A model generated the notes under the pieces. That model had not been told where the DNA came from, searched no databases, and saw only the letters and a program-made list of their open reading frames with translations. Made by a program: the position numbers and the translations under genes. From Diadophis punctatus similis (Eukaryota; Chordata; Lepidosauria; Squamata; Dipsadidae), in assembly GCA_023053685.1 (NCBI GenBank), contig JALIGW010000005.1, positions 35,154,480 to 35,218,479 on the forward strand: 64,000 nt of DNA, in the 5' to 3' direction. How positions within the stretch are numbered: the stretch's first letter is position 1; the number at the start of each line of letters is the position of its first letter. Of this stretch, positions 49,302 through 60,645 are shown piece by piece.

Positions 49302-49498
49302 CTAGAACTAAGAAGAATTTCCTGACAGTTAGAACAATTAATCAGTGGAATAACTTGCCTCCAGAAGTGCTCTAACATTGGAGATTTTTAAGAAGAGGTT
49401 GGACAACCATTTGTCTGAAATTTATAGGATTTCATGCTTGAGTGCGGGGTTGGAATAGAAGTCCTCCAAGGTCCCTTCCAACTGTTATTCTGTTATGT
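49302..49498 (+). pseudogene. CR1 LINE 3' end
   Basis: Plus-strand agaatttcctgacagttaga, atcagtggaataacttgcct, gttggacaaccatttgtctg and ggtcccttccaactgttatt are in CR1 order, ending near the usual attctgttat 3' unit. Frame broken. Confidence 0.85.
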
Positions 49499-51825
49499 CT
49501 TTCTGGCATATACTTCAGATGTTTTGATTGTAGCAATTCAATTTCCATACTGTGTGATGATTGTGAAATTTAATACTCAAAAAAGAATTTGGGAATATAC
49601 CTTAGCCTGGCCATTTTATCTTGGCATTTGTTAATTTAATTAATTCCATACGTTCTATCATTAGGTATGTGATTTGCTCTTTCAGAATATAATAATTGCT
49701 GTTAATTAGCAAGAGGTGATTAGATCTTCTCTGAGTCATGAACAACAACAAAATCAATTCATATGCTATTCTATAATTGTTCCTATGTGCGTATTTTCAT
49801 GCAATGTAGTAATATGAGAAACATATGTCTGTCTCCATCTCTTATCTATCTTGTGTATTTGTATCTTTTTCCACGTGTTTTGTGTACTTGATAGTATTCT
49901 ATTATTTTATTAGGGACTAGTTTAAGTATCTTTGTGTGCTTAAAATCCCTAATGCTTCCTTGCTATTCCTCTATGTTTGTTTCTGGATGTCTTGTACCTT
50001 GAGATCTTCTGAGTCCAGAAAGACATATGCTGGCAGAAGAATAGCCAAAGACAGATCCCATCATCCCTTGCTAAAGATTGATATTTCACCATAGTTTACA
50101 ATTACAAGTTAATGCCCTAAGTCTAACGGAAGCATCCAGAAAGAATGGAAGCATCCAGAAAGTCTAACGGAAGCATCCAGAAAGTTGTCAATGCAAACTA
50201 ATTTAGAATTTATGAATTACTGAATCACATCAGAAAAAACTGTCAGGAATTCAGTATTTACAAAAAGATATTGATGGTTATCTAAGACTTGGAATGCATA
50301 TGACTTAGCAATGTCTAAGTATGTTCATATATAAATGATAAATATTGAAAAAAATGTGACAATTGATTATTATCTCACGCAGAATATATATGGTATATAA
50401 TTCTGTAGATACAGAATGGATAATTATGGGATGAATGGCCATATGAGAGAAATGGCCATTGATTGCTAATCTCTGATTGTGACTTCCAGTAGATGTTGCT
50501 TTTAATTAAAATTCAATGAGTTAAAGAAAAATACTGATCATAGTTTCTAAATGTGAATATATAAACAGTAAGTTTGAAATATATGCTAGCATTGTATTTT
50601 TCCATAAAAGCATCTGAAATACTTTAAAATGTAAAAATTTGAAATTGTTAAAACTCAGGAGACAAGCTTTTCAGAAATATATCCACTTCAAAGCACACAT
50701 TTTGAACATTAAGGGGAACAATGTTCACATTTAAATAGCTCAGCTAAATTTGGCCTTTACAGATTCCCATATTTTAGAAGATGGAAATTGAGGCCCTTGC
50801 TGCTAGACACCAAATTTCATTAGCTGTCAATAGTCATAGAATTAATAGAGTTGATAAAATTAATCAAGTTAATAGCCAATAGATATAAGTCTCAGGATTT
50901 TAAATTTGCAAGAGAAGCAAAACACTATGGGAATATTTTTTAAAAAATTGTTTTTAAAGGACTAGGTGCTAGTCCTTTAAGTTAGGAAGAAATCAGTTTT
51001 CACTGGCCCAGTGTATCCACTAAGCATTAGGACAGTGAATTGTCCAGTTTCTGGTCATATAATCACACTGAATCATTGTCTAATACACTTTTGTCTGTTG
51101 CATATTACCCACTAAATTAATATAGATTTGAGCTTGATATTATGGCACATGATCAAAATCCAAGTATTTTTTTCTGGAACATGTTTCACTTTCAGTGGTA
51201 AAAGGCATAGTTTATATGCAAAAGGTCCCAGATTTATTTCTGGCATTATCAGGTAGGCTGGTAGAAATTTATCCTGAAGCTTTGGCGAAGCAATAAGCCA
51301 ATCAAAGCAATAAGGCTGAACAAGAGGAAGCAGAAGGCAGGCAGCCCCTTAGACTGTCTACTGTTGACCTCACCCCATTCCTAAGAGGTCTGTAAGGGGC
51401 ATGCATAAGCGCACCAGCGTGCCTACCGTCCCTATCCCAATGTTCCCTTTTATTCGTATTCATTTCATGTATTCAAATCATGTTTATGTTTATATATATT
51501 ATCTAATACATGCTTGAAAAAATAAACAAACAAACAAACAAACAAACAAATAAATACATAAAACTTGTAAATTTGCCTTGTTTGTATAGATAGATCAATA
51601 ACCAGAAAGTTGTTGAAATAAGTAATACATTGTTTGGAGGGGTTCCGAATTAGGTATACAGTGTATGAATAAAGGAAAGAGATATTGAAAATTTTGACTC
51701 TGGCATTAACCAAGACATTGGTTAATACTGTGGCATTTGGATAAAACAGAAAGAGAAATTTCAGTTTGATATAGTTTATCCTTACCAAGGCAATGTCTCT
51801 TTTTTTCTGTCTTTCACATGCATGA
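49499..51825. other. AT-rich sequence, no gene seen
   Basis: Contains a small imperfect tandem duplication of aagcatccagaaagtctaac (about 50122-50184) and (CAAA)n at 51526-51552. No exon seen. Confidence 0.45.
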
Positions 51826-51875
51826 AGGAGAGAGAGAGGGAGGGAGGGAGGGAGGGAGGGAGGGAGGGAGGGAGG

Positions 51876-51945
<70 letters not shown>
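51826..51945. repeat. (GGGA)n-(GA)n microsatellite
   Basis: A GGGA block (about 51838-51880) is followed by about 32 GA units. Confidence 0.97.
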
Positions 51946-51947
<2 letters not shown>

Positions 51948-53520
51948 TTTTCCTGATTTTATAACAAATGCACATCTGATATTACTCACAGACTATTTTT
52001 TTTAAGAAAAAAAGCAAACCATTTTTTAATTTAAAAAAAAAAACTATCCAAAGTTCAGGCTACTTAACTATTTCCTTTCACTAGATTTTTCTGTACTGGT
52101 ATTAATAAAAGTTAATTGCAAAATAACAGTATTTCAGACATTTAAAAAAACAAAGAAGCATTCTCCTATCCCACTCCCCAACTACCAAATTTTCTTCTTC
52201 TTCTGGCTTCTTCTGGTAGAATTCATTAGCAAGATACTCTGAATTTGTGGAGTCCAGCAGCACCTTCCTTTTAAAAATAAGCAAAACATGCAAGAAAGCT
52301 TTATTTGAATTTGTTGCCTTTTCTTTTTCTTTTTTTAATGCTGGATCTAGCAACAATAGCATCTAAAGATATTGCCCTCTAGAGGCATTAAAATAAATAA
52401 CATATATTTCTGCTGATGCAGAAATGTAGCATGAGATTCACATGGGAAGAACTTCCCAGATATGCCACATTGCTTTTATGAACAGATGTCACTGCAAATT
52501 GAGATCCAATGAACCCAAATAAAACAGAAGAGGGAGAAAGGAAAAATTTAGGATTAGGAACAGAAATGAGTCATACCATATTTTATCAAGGCATCATTCT
52601 AAAACAAATCCATCAGCACTACCTTAGGCAATCCATTTAAGATTCCCTGTGCTCCTAATTAAATCTTAATTGGACACTGCCAGCCAATCAAGGTAATTAT
52701 TCTATTTATTCCATCCTAGTCTTCCTCCTGCAAAGAGGGAATAATAGATTAATATTTTAGAAGTATTAATTCCACCTTAAAGATAAAATATATATAAAAT
52801 AAAATGCTAACATTGCTTAATGTGTGTGCTTTGAGGGAATGTATGTCATGCACTATTTCTTCTGGAATCTGGTGAGAAACAAATTAGATAAGAACCCATG
52901 ATGGTTTATTAGCTGAAAGCGTTGTGTGCACAGATGTTAAGGGAAAGTAGACAATCCCTTATGTATTAAGGATTCTGCAGAGTAATAGTGTGGGGTTGAA
53001 CCTCTGTTTAGGGGATTATACAAAGTTTTACAGAACATTTGAATGAGCTAACTGGCAGATTTGAATATGAAACACAGCTCTCATTGTGATGAAAAGATAT
53101 ACATGTGTGATATTATACATTCTGATCACCCACAAAAAACAGCATCTGAGAAAGAGTGTGCCATTTGGAGAAAAAAAAAGCTCCTTACTTCTGTAATTAC
53201 AACAGGAAGTAGAGAATTGCATGTTATTCACATTATCTACAGGCCACCCAGGAAATATAAGAATTGTTAAATGTGCCACGATTGTTAAAATTAGACAATG
53301 GGGAAAGTATTATCTGTAGCGACTTTATCAATATTGTCATAACATGGAAAGTTATCATTGCATTCTGATTCAAGTCAGTAGCCCTTTTTCTATTGTAGGA
53401 AGTTAGCATCTCCTTCCCTCCTAGAGGAATACAATATTTTAGGAAATATTTAAAAAGGCAGAATATTATATATCATATCCCTAGAGAAATGGAGAAACAT
53501 GCTTTTAGGCAGGAAACAGA
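51946..53520. other. AT-rich sequence, no gene seen
   Basis: No recognised feature. Confidence 0.45.
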
Positions 53521-53559
53521 CTCACTCCTAATAGCCCCCACCTTTGTTAATAGCCTGGA

Positions 53560-54010
53560 CCAGTCTATTCCTCATAACAAAGATCTATCCCCTTCAGCTC
53601 CAGGGTGATGGGATTAAGACCTTCGCCCTTAGGACATGATAGGATTAGCCCTCTACCCATCTCAGCAATGGTACCTGGGAAGATTACATCAGCCAAGCCT
53701 GGGACACAGACAATAGCCTGCAGAGTTGCTCCTGCATGCCCCCTGGGAGTCTGACAGCCAATGGGATACATTTCTGTACAGGAACAGGAAACTCTTAAGG
53801 TGGGGCCCAACAGAGGGTATAAAACAGGCACTCTCAGCATCTCAGGTCTTTTTCTCTTCACCCAACATCTGGAAGCATGTGATCTTTTTCCCCACTTGGC
53901 ACTGAACCCAGAATCCTTACAACACTATGATTGGAATGAGTAATTTTACTACTAGTAGTTGCTTGTTAAGAGCTTGTTAAGAGATTACCTGACTTTTGTT
54001 AACCCAAGCA
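53560..54010 (+). promoter_or_regulatory. Polymerase II promoter-like stretch, possible solo LTR
   Basis: A locally GC-richer block has a CCAAT box in gacagccaatgggat (about 53753-53767) and a TATA box in gggtataaaacagg (about 53815-53828). A pyrimidine-rich, initiator-like tcaggtctttttctcttcac lies about 30 bases further on. The spacing suits a real promoter. No coding exon follows, so a retroviral or retrotransposon LTR is the likelier source. No TG...CA ends or target duplication were established. Confidence 0.4.
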
Positions 54011-54044
54011 AAGATCTAACCTTAGAACGCATGATGTACAGCCC

Positions 54045-54115
54045 TGAAATATATATATATTAATATATATTATATTAATATATATAATACTGGAGATATA
54101 TTAATACTGGAGTTC
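54045..54115. repeat. AT-rich palindromic and tandem repeat
   Basis: Imperfect (AT)n with nested palindromes, followed by two copies of atattaatactggag. Confidence 0.8.
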
Positions 54116-54491
54116 ATAGCTAGCATATCCGAAACAACTAACTTTTAGATATCTTTTATAGGCTTTTCTGAAATAACAGTAACTTTTATACATGTTATTG
54201 TATGCTCTTTTGTGACCAAAATAAAGACTGGAAAAAAATAACATTTTTGTATAATGATGTTTGGGAAGCATGAGGTTTGCACAAGACTCTGTCCTTGAGG
54301 TTTATTTAAAGTATACAGTTGTATACAGTGTAGGTCTACAATTTTAATTGATATCTCCATATAGAAACATATTACACAATTTGGTGTTTATCTGCTATGC
54401 TGTTTCCTTTTTCTTCTGGCAGTGAAATGTTTGAGGTAACTCTGACTTCCATCTTTCAGTTCATTGAGTGGGGGGCATGTTTAATAGTATA
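54116..54491. other. AT-rich sequence, no gene seen
   Basis: No recognised feature. Confidence 0.4.
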
Positions 54492-54493
54492 TA

Positions 54494-54838
54494 CAGTATG
54501 TCACAGAAGTGAGTACACCCCCTTACATTTTGTAAATATTTAAGTATATCTTTTCATGTGACAACACTGAAGAAATGACACAAATGACACTTATTTTGAC
54601 ACCCCTCAAAATAACGCAACACACAGCCATTAATGTTTTAACTGCTGGCAATAAAAGTGAGTACACCCCTAAGTGATAATGTCCACTTGAGGGGACAGCA
54701 CATTTACACTGTTATAAAGCTGTATACTCACTACTTTACATTGTAGCCAAGTATCATTTCTTCAGTGTTGTCACATGAAAAGATATACTTAAATATTTAC
54801 AAAATGTGAGAGGGTGCACTCACTTCTGTGGCATACTG
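54494..54838. mobile_element. Tc1/mariner-type non-autonomous transposon, 345 bp
   Basis: Long terminal inverted repeats (roughly 85-90 bp per side) begin cagtatgtcacagaagtgag and end with cactcacttctgtggcatac + tg. TA lies on each side (54492-54493, 54839-54840). The sequence gtgagtacacccc occurs in the terminal repeat and again inside (about 54657), a direct-repeat arrangement like Tc1 transposase binding sites. No transposase. Confidence 0.9.
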
Positions 54839-54840
54839 TA

Positions 54841-56574
54841 CATGTATGAATAGAAACAAGCTCATTAAGAATATCTAGAAATAAATACTTAAGAACCTAA
54901 AGCATAAGCAAAGTTATGAAGTAAGTTAACCCTAACCCTAATCCTTAGTTCAGCTTTTTATCACAACAAATCTTACATGCTAAATCTCTATTCCTAATGT
55001 TTCTACCAGGTAATAGGATAAAAGTCACAAAGAGCAAAGGTGAAAAGATGTTTCTATAGCTACATCTCCAAGAACCTCAGTGTTTTAATAGTTGCTTTTA
55101 ATGTGAGAAACACCTTGGAAACATATTGAATGAAACATCACGATATTGCTTTTCTTTTCCTTCCTAGGAAAGTGTGTCATGTAATAACTACCAGCAGCTA
55201 AAGATTTGTTTTACAATGGGAACCCATCTCCGGAATATTTTTCCTCACTAAAGTTGCTTGGTACTAATGCAGTTGCAATTAATGCAGATTAAAATTTATT
55301 TGTTTGCTCAGGCTGCTTGATTTATGCTTTTGAAATCATGTTGTTCTAGTTCTATAATTTTATTGCATTATATTGTGATGCATTTAATAATTAAGCTTCC
55401 TACATATTGTTTTGATATTTTAGGACGATAGTGCATTAAAAATTTAGATAGTTTAAATAAATGATAAAGATAAATTAATTACACTTCTGGTATGAAGATG
55501 TGATTTTTTCTAGGATTAGGCTCAGCAACAGCAAGGATGCAGACTATCTTTTGAGCACTAATCACTGCCAATATTATTCTGAAATTTCCTCTATAGTTAA
55601 AAGGAAATTCAAAAGGAGCCAAAGGAGTGTCAGTAATTCTAGGCCTAAAAGTTCCTTATGTAGCTAAAATAATGTTCCTCATCCATGAAATAAGTGTTGT
55701 CTGAATAATCCCTTAAAGTGTGAAAGGGAAATGAAGGAGAATAAACTTGGCTTCAAAATGCAGAAGAGTTTTTAAATCCTCAGTTGAATTACCCTGGGAT
55801 AAATTGATACAGAAAGGAGCACATGAAAGAATACGAAGTGCCAGCATCTTGCCAAAATTTATTGGCATAACAATGTATCTTTTGATGGGTGGGAGACCAA
55901 TTTATGTGAGTTTCAGTTGTCTACAAAAACAAAAAGACAGTGAACGGGAAATGAGAGGAATTTTGAAATAATATCCCATTTCTATGTGGGGTGATTACAT
56001 ATTGCTGGTATAAATTTGTTTTTATTAACATATGTATTTGTTTATTTTGAGAATTGTTTTGTTTTAATACTGTGAACTGGTTAGGGTATAAATTGAGGTC
56101 TGAACAATTCTAGCTGATCTGAGGAAGAATTTGCACTGGATTTGTATCTGACTCAAATATGCAAGATTATGGTGTTGTGTGCGTCCAATCTCTTATAAAC
56201 ATATGCGGCAGATCAATAAATAGAACCATCTGTCACAATGTTACCCTGAACTATTGCATTTTATCTTAACATATTGTGTAAACCTAATTCGTATGTTGCA
56301 GAAACCACTATATTCTACTGGATTCTGCTGGGTGCCTTTGTGACCTGACCTTTGAATCTGAAATAAGTGAAATAAAATTCATATGGCTTCTACCTTCTGT
56401 AAACTGGGGTTGTTGTTTTTTTGGTCAGTTATTAGAGATCTAGTGGTGGAGAAGCAGTGGCAGACCTGATTCAGAATAATTGTGTGAATGCAACATTTCT
56501 TCACGTGAGAATTCTCGTGAGGAAGAACACCATCAAAATTCTGTGTCCTCTGAGCACCCTCTCAAGGACTATAA
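54841..56574. other. AT-rich sequence, no gene seen
   Basis: The 74-codon frame at 55747-55971 has no recognisable features. CCCTAA occurs twice at about 54928, too short to count as telomeric. Confidence 0.4.
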
Positions 56575-56840
56575 CATAGAACAGTCTCTTTTAGAAAGCT
56601 TCCAGTGATGGAGCACCCACAACTTCTCATGGCAAGCTGTTCCATTGGTTGATTGCTCTCACCATTAGGGAATTTCTCCTTAATTCTAGGCTGCTTCTCT
56701 CCTTTGTTAGTTTCCATCCATTGTTTCTCATCTTGCTTTTTGGTGCTCTGGAAATTAGTTTAAAAAAATTAGTACAAAAATAGTACAAGATTGAATCCCA
56801 TCCCAACCTCACCTAAACTTTTTAAGATAAACTTTAAAAT
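56575..56840 (-). pseudogene. CR1 LINE 3' part
   Basis: The minus strand encodes ELRRNSLMVRAINQWNSLP, the conserved 'f..R.v..WN.LP' end of CR1 ORF2. The usual agaagttgtgggtgctccat and ctggaagctttctaaaagag follow. The copy is truncated and frame-shifted. Confidence 0.8.
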
Positions 56841-57664
56841 CATGTTTCAATTCAGATTCAGGATAAGAAAATGTTGGGTATAGATTCTACTAGTTTGGAC
56901 TAATAACTTAAAATGACCTGAAGCCTTCCTAAATGTTACCAAATTTACCTTCTGTCTCAGTTGCAGATCAAACTGATAGGAGAAGGCGCCTGTGATGATG
57001 GCTCATGCCTTTATTACCATAGGACTAGCATACTCCAGTGGAAGATATCAGGACTGTATTTGACCTTACACATAACTACAAATTATGATATATATAGGTG
57101 TATTTGCAGTATAAACTGCAACCAAACCACATTATGGCTTAGTGAAATGTGTGAAAATAAATTGCATATTTTAGACTCCTTGCACAACTGCAGTCTTTCT
57201 TGGGAGAACACCTTCAAGAAAAGTATATGCCAGAGCAATTAATCCACATTTTTAGAAGTGTAAAAGTCTACATTTTAGAAACACTTTTATTATTTAGATT
57301 AATGGTACAGGGAATATTTGCATATTTTGAAATATTGAGATGTTGGGAGTACTGTAATATTGTACCAATGAATGTCTTATATTAATATACTTTGCATCTT
57401 TTTGATTCTCAACACCTACTGCACACCTGGCTTTGATCTGGGAAAGAGTATATTAATTTAAATAACATAATTGATTGTATAGGTTATCCCTGTCTTCTAT
57501 GCTGACATTGACATTTTAATATTATTACATTTTACATTTTAGTGCTATATTCAATCATTACAAAAGAAAATGGCAACAAAATGCTATAATGTGAATTACC
57601 TTTATTCAGAAAGCTAGCAATCTCTGCCCACTTTCAGAACATTACTTCCACTTTAGTTTCCCCT
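56841..57664. other. AT-rich sequence, no gene seen
   Basis: No recognised feature. Confidence 0.45.
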
Positions 57665-57681
57665 ATAGAATAGAATAGAAT
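57665..57681. repeat. Short (AATAG)n tract
   Basis: Three atagaa-type units. AATAG is the tail motif reported for Snake1 CR1-L3 elements in snakes. Confidence 0.6.
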
Positions 57682-57696
57682 TAATAATATAAAATT

Positions 57697-58481
57697 AGAC
57701 CAACATCTTACGGCTGTGGCTAGGGGTGCCTTTGCACAGGTTCACCTGGTGCACCAATTGTGACCATATTTGGAGAAGGGGGCTCTACTCACGATCACTC
57801 ATGCCTTTGTCACCTCTCGCTTGGACTACTGCAACGCACTCTATATGGGGCTACCCCTGAAGAGTGTCTGTAGACTGCAACTGGTGCAAAATGTGGCTGC
57901 ACGTGCTGTGGTGGGTGCCACCAGATACACCCACGTAACACCTATACTCCGCCAGCTGCATTGGCTGCCCATTGGTCTCCGGGTGCAATTCAAGGTGTTG
58001 ATTATCATCTTTAATAGCCCTACATGGCTTAGGACCAGGTTACCTCCGGGACTGCATCCTACCTCATACATCCCTACAACCAGTTAGGTCCCACAGAGTC
58101 GGTCTCCTCCAGGTCCCGTCAGCCAAACAATGTTGATTGGAGGGACCAAGGGGGAGAGCCTTCTCTGTGGGGGCTCCGGCTCTCTGGAACCAACTATCCC
58201 CCAGAGATCCGAACTATTTCCATCTTACTGGCCTTCCAGAAAGCCATTAAGACATGGCTCTTCCTGCAGGCAGGGTGAGAGATCACTGAACATCTCAATC
58301 TCCCCCTTGGTATGAATGGTGTTTGTTGGTTTCTTTTCCTATTTTTAAAAACTGTTTTTATGACCGTATTTTTAATTATACTATTGCTGTTCTTGTATAT
58401 GTTGTACGCCCCCCTTAGTCCTTCTGGGAGTAGGGCGGCATATAAGAATTGCAAAATAAAATAAATAAAAAATAAAAAAAT
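57697..58481 (+). pseudogene. CR1-L3 LINE, ORF2 C-terminus and 3' UTR
   Basis: Homologous to the copy at 59818 throughout (caacatcttacggctgtggc onward). It encodes LLTITHAFVTSRLDYCNALY and MGLPLKSVCRLQLVQNVAAR, then ILRQLHWLPIGLRVQFKVLI. A one-base insertion after 'atcatcttta' at about 58013 breaks the frame before FKALHG. The 3' terminus carries a degenerate version of the family hairpin and an A-rich tail. Confidence 0.87.
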
Positions 58482-59690
58482 AGTTACATGTCATGGCTAT
58501 TAGGTGTGTTCAGTTTTTTTGTAAATATTTTATACACATTTGGTTTTTCTCTAAGGTTTGTTAGATATGGATACTGCATTTAGCTAAATAGGGAATTATA
58601 CTGAAAAAGCAGGTCTGCTTTTAATATAGAGGATATTTTAAAGAATATGACCTATTAACTTCTTGAGATGAGAACAGTATGGCATTAGAACAGAAGAAAT
58701 GCATAAATAGACCAAAGCACACATATTTTTACATATACACAACTTCAAAAATTGTGAGAAACTAAAGCCAGTATTTGCAGGTTATTATGTCAGCACTCCT
58801 TTCCTTTTCATCATTATCCGATTGCCTCCATTAAATTCTTCTGGAGTCAAGTGAAGTGCTAAAGGTGACAGTGATAGACAAGAATTTTTATTGTCTTGTC
58901 AATACAAATAAACCCAGAGCTGATAAAACATCAAGCAATTCCTTCAGCCACAATGGCTGAAATTCAGTGAACTCTGAAAAAGAAGGTGGGGGAAAGAGAC
59001 AGAGAGGGTGGTCCCTTGGGATTGGTTGAAGATTTATGCTGTCCTAGTCATCTGTCACCAAATAGGGGTTGCCTAAATGGTTTTTATAGCCTGTCACCAT
59101 CTGAATTGCAGAGCAGCTTTGTGGAATAGCGTTTGTACAAATAAGAAAAGGCAGCCCTATTTTTAAACAGCAACAGATACAGAAAAATGTTGGTGCTCAA
59201 GAAAAAGTAGAAATAATGAAAATACATTTTTAAAAAGTCTCACTGGAGAACCAAAGCAATTGACAAAATATATGTGACTTTTTAGGAGAATATTAGGTGA
59301 GCAGTATTGTTCAGAGTCAGCACAAGAGGATGGAAAATTATGACACTTGATTTATTGCTGCACATCTAACTTTGAACTTAACGTATCACAATAGGTTTCT
59401 CCCACCAATCCTTCCTGCTAATCCATGAACCACTATGGCCATTGTAGTTCAATGTATAGAAAGAAACTACAGTTTTGTAAAGTGCAATAATAAATTCAGT
59501 TTCAAATTCTGGAAAGATTAGGGAAAAAAAGATAAACTGCCTTTTACTTTTAAAAGAAAAGCTGTAACTCAGCATTCTAGATCTTGCAGCCTAGGCTTCA
59601 CACAATATGCTAAACCATAATCCAGACAGGATTTAATCCAGTATTATCTGAACCAATAAAAGACAATATGTATAGTTCAAGATTGAAATG
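58482..59690. other. Unique sequence, no gene seen
   Basis: No recognised exon or repeat. Confidence 0.45.
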
Positions 59691-59805
59691 AGGGATCCTT
59701 GGTGCTCTCTGAGCTTGGGTTTTTTTTTTCTTCTTGCAGATGTTTCATCACCCAAAGTAGTAACATCATCAGGGCTAGAATTGTAAGTCTTCAACCAGTT
59801 GAGTT
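59691..59805 (-). mobile_element. Penelope-like element 3' tail (candidate)
   Basis: On the minus strand, tctagccctgatgatgttac, then a stem-loop, gaaacatctgcaagaag and cccaagctcagagagcacca form a block often seen at retroelement 3' ends in reptiles. It has the same CTGANGA-hairpin-GAAA arrangement as the Penelope-like tail at 4588. Family assignment is inferred from that similarity. Confidence 0.5.
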
Positions 59806-59817
59806 GGGGGAGAGATA

Positions 59818-60645
59818 AAATTTCGCAATTTGGGTGTCCTCCTAGACCCACAGCTAAAATTGGAGCAACATCTTTCAGCTGTGGCTAGGGGGACCTTTGC
59901 ACAGGTTCGCCTAGTGCACCAATTGCGACCCTTCTTGGAGAGGGAGGCGCTACTCACAGTCACCCACGCCCTTATCACCTCCCGGCTGGATTACTGCAAT
60001 GCGCTCTACATGGGGCTACCCTTGAAGAGTATCCGGAGACTACAATTGGTGCAAAATGCAGCTGCTCGTGCCGTGGTGGGTGTGCCCAGGTACACCCATG
60101 TAACACCTGTCCTCCGGCAGCTGCATTGGTTGCCCATTAGTCTCCGGATCCAATTTAAGGTGTTGGTCGTTACCTTTAAAGCCCTACATGGCTCAGGGCC
60201 AGGTTACCTTCGGGACCGCATCCTGCCGCATACCTCCCTACGACCAGTTAGGTCCCACAGAGTGGGTCTTCTCCAGGTCCCATCAACCAAACAATGTCGG
60301 TTGGCGGGGCCTAGGGGGAGAGCCTTCTCTGTGGGAGCTCCCTCCCTATGGAACCAACTTCCTCCGGAGATCAGAGCCATCCCCACCCTGCTGGCCTTCC
60401 GGAAAGCAATAAAAACGTGGCTCTTCCGGCAGGCGGGGTGAAAGTGAGACCGAGCATATTATCTCTGGGTCTCCCCCCTTGTTATGAATGTTGGAGATTT
60501 TCTTTTTAATTTTTCTATATCTTTTTAACTGTGATGTTTTTATTGTAATAGATTTGGATATGTTGTGAGCCGCCCAGAGTCCCCCGGGAGTTGGGCGGCA
60601 TACAAATCTATTAAATTAAATTAAATTAAATTAAATTAAATTAAA
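59818..60645 (+). pseudogene. CR1-L3 ('Snake1'-type) LINE, young 5'-truncated copy with intact ORF2 C-terminus
   Basis: An uninterrupted plus-strand frame (59830 to stop at 60439-60441, about 200 codons) encodes the segment after the reverse transcriptase core of a CR1-L3 ORF2. It opens with LLDPQLKLEQHLSAVARGTF. Conserved blocks are LDYCNALYMGLPLKSIRRLQ, QNAAARAVVGVPRYTHVTP, VLRQLHWLPI, FKALHGSGPGYLRDRILPHT, GRAFSVGAPSLWNQLPPE and TWLFRQAG. The endonuclease and RT core are missing, so the copy cannot move alone. The 3' UTR ends in a GCCGCCCA/TGGGCGGC hairpin (60569-60576, 60592-60599) and a (TTAAA)n tail. Least decayed of the family here. Confidence 0.9.

Noticed and set aside
51465..51989. 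174-codon minus-strand frame
   Set aside because: Its core is translated (GA)n/(GGGA)n; the flanks have no recognisable domain.
54923..54942. Telomere-like ccctaaccctaa
   Set aside because: Only two units; too short for an interstitial telomere and expected by chance in AT-rich DNA.
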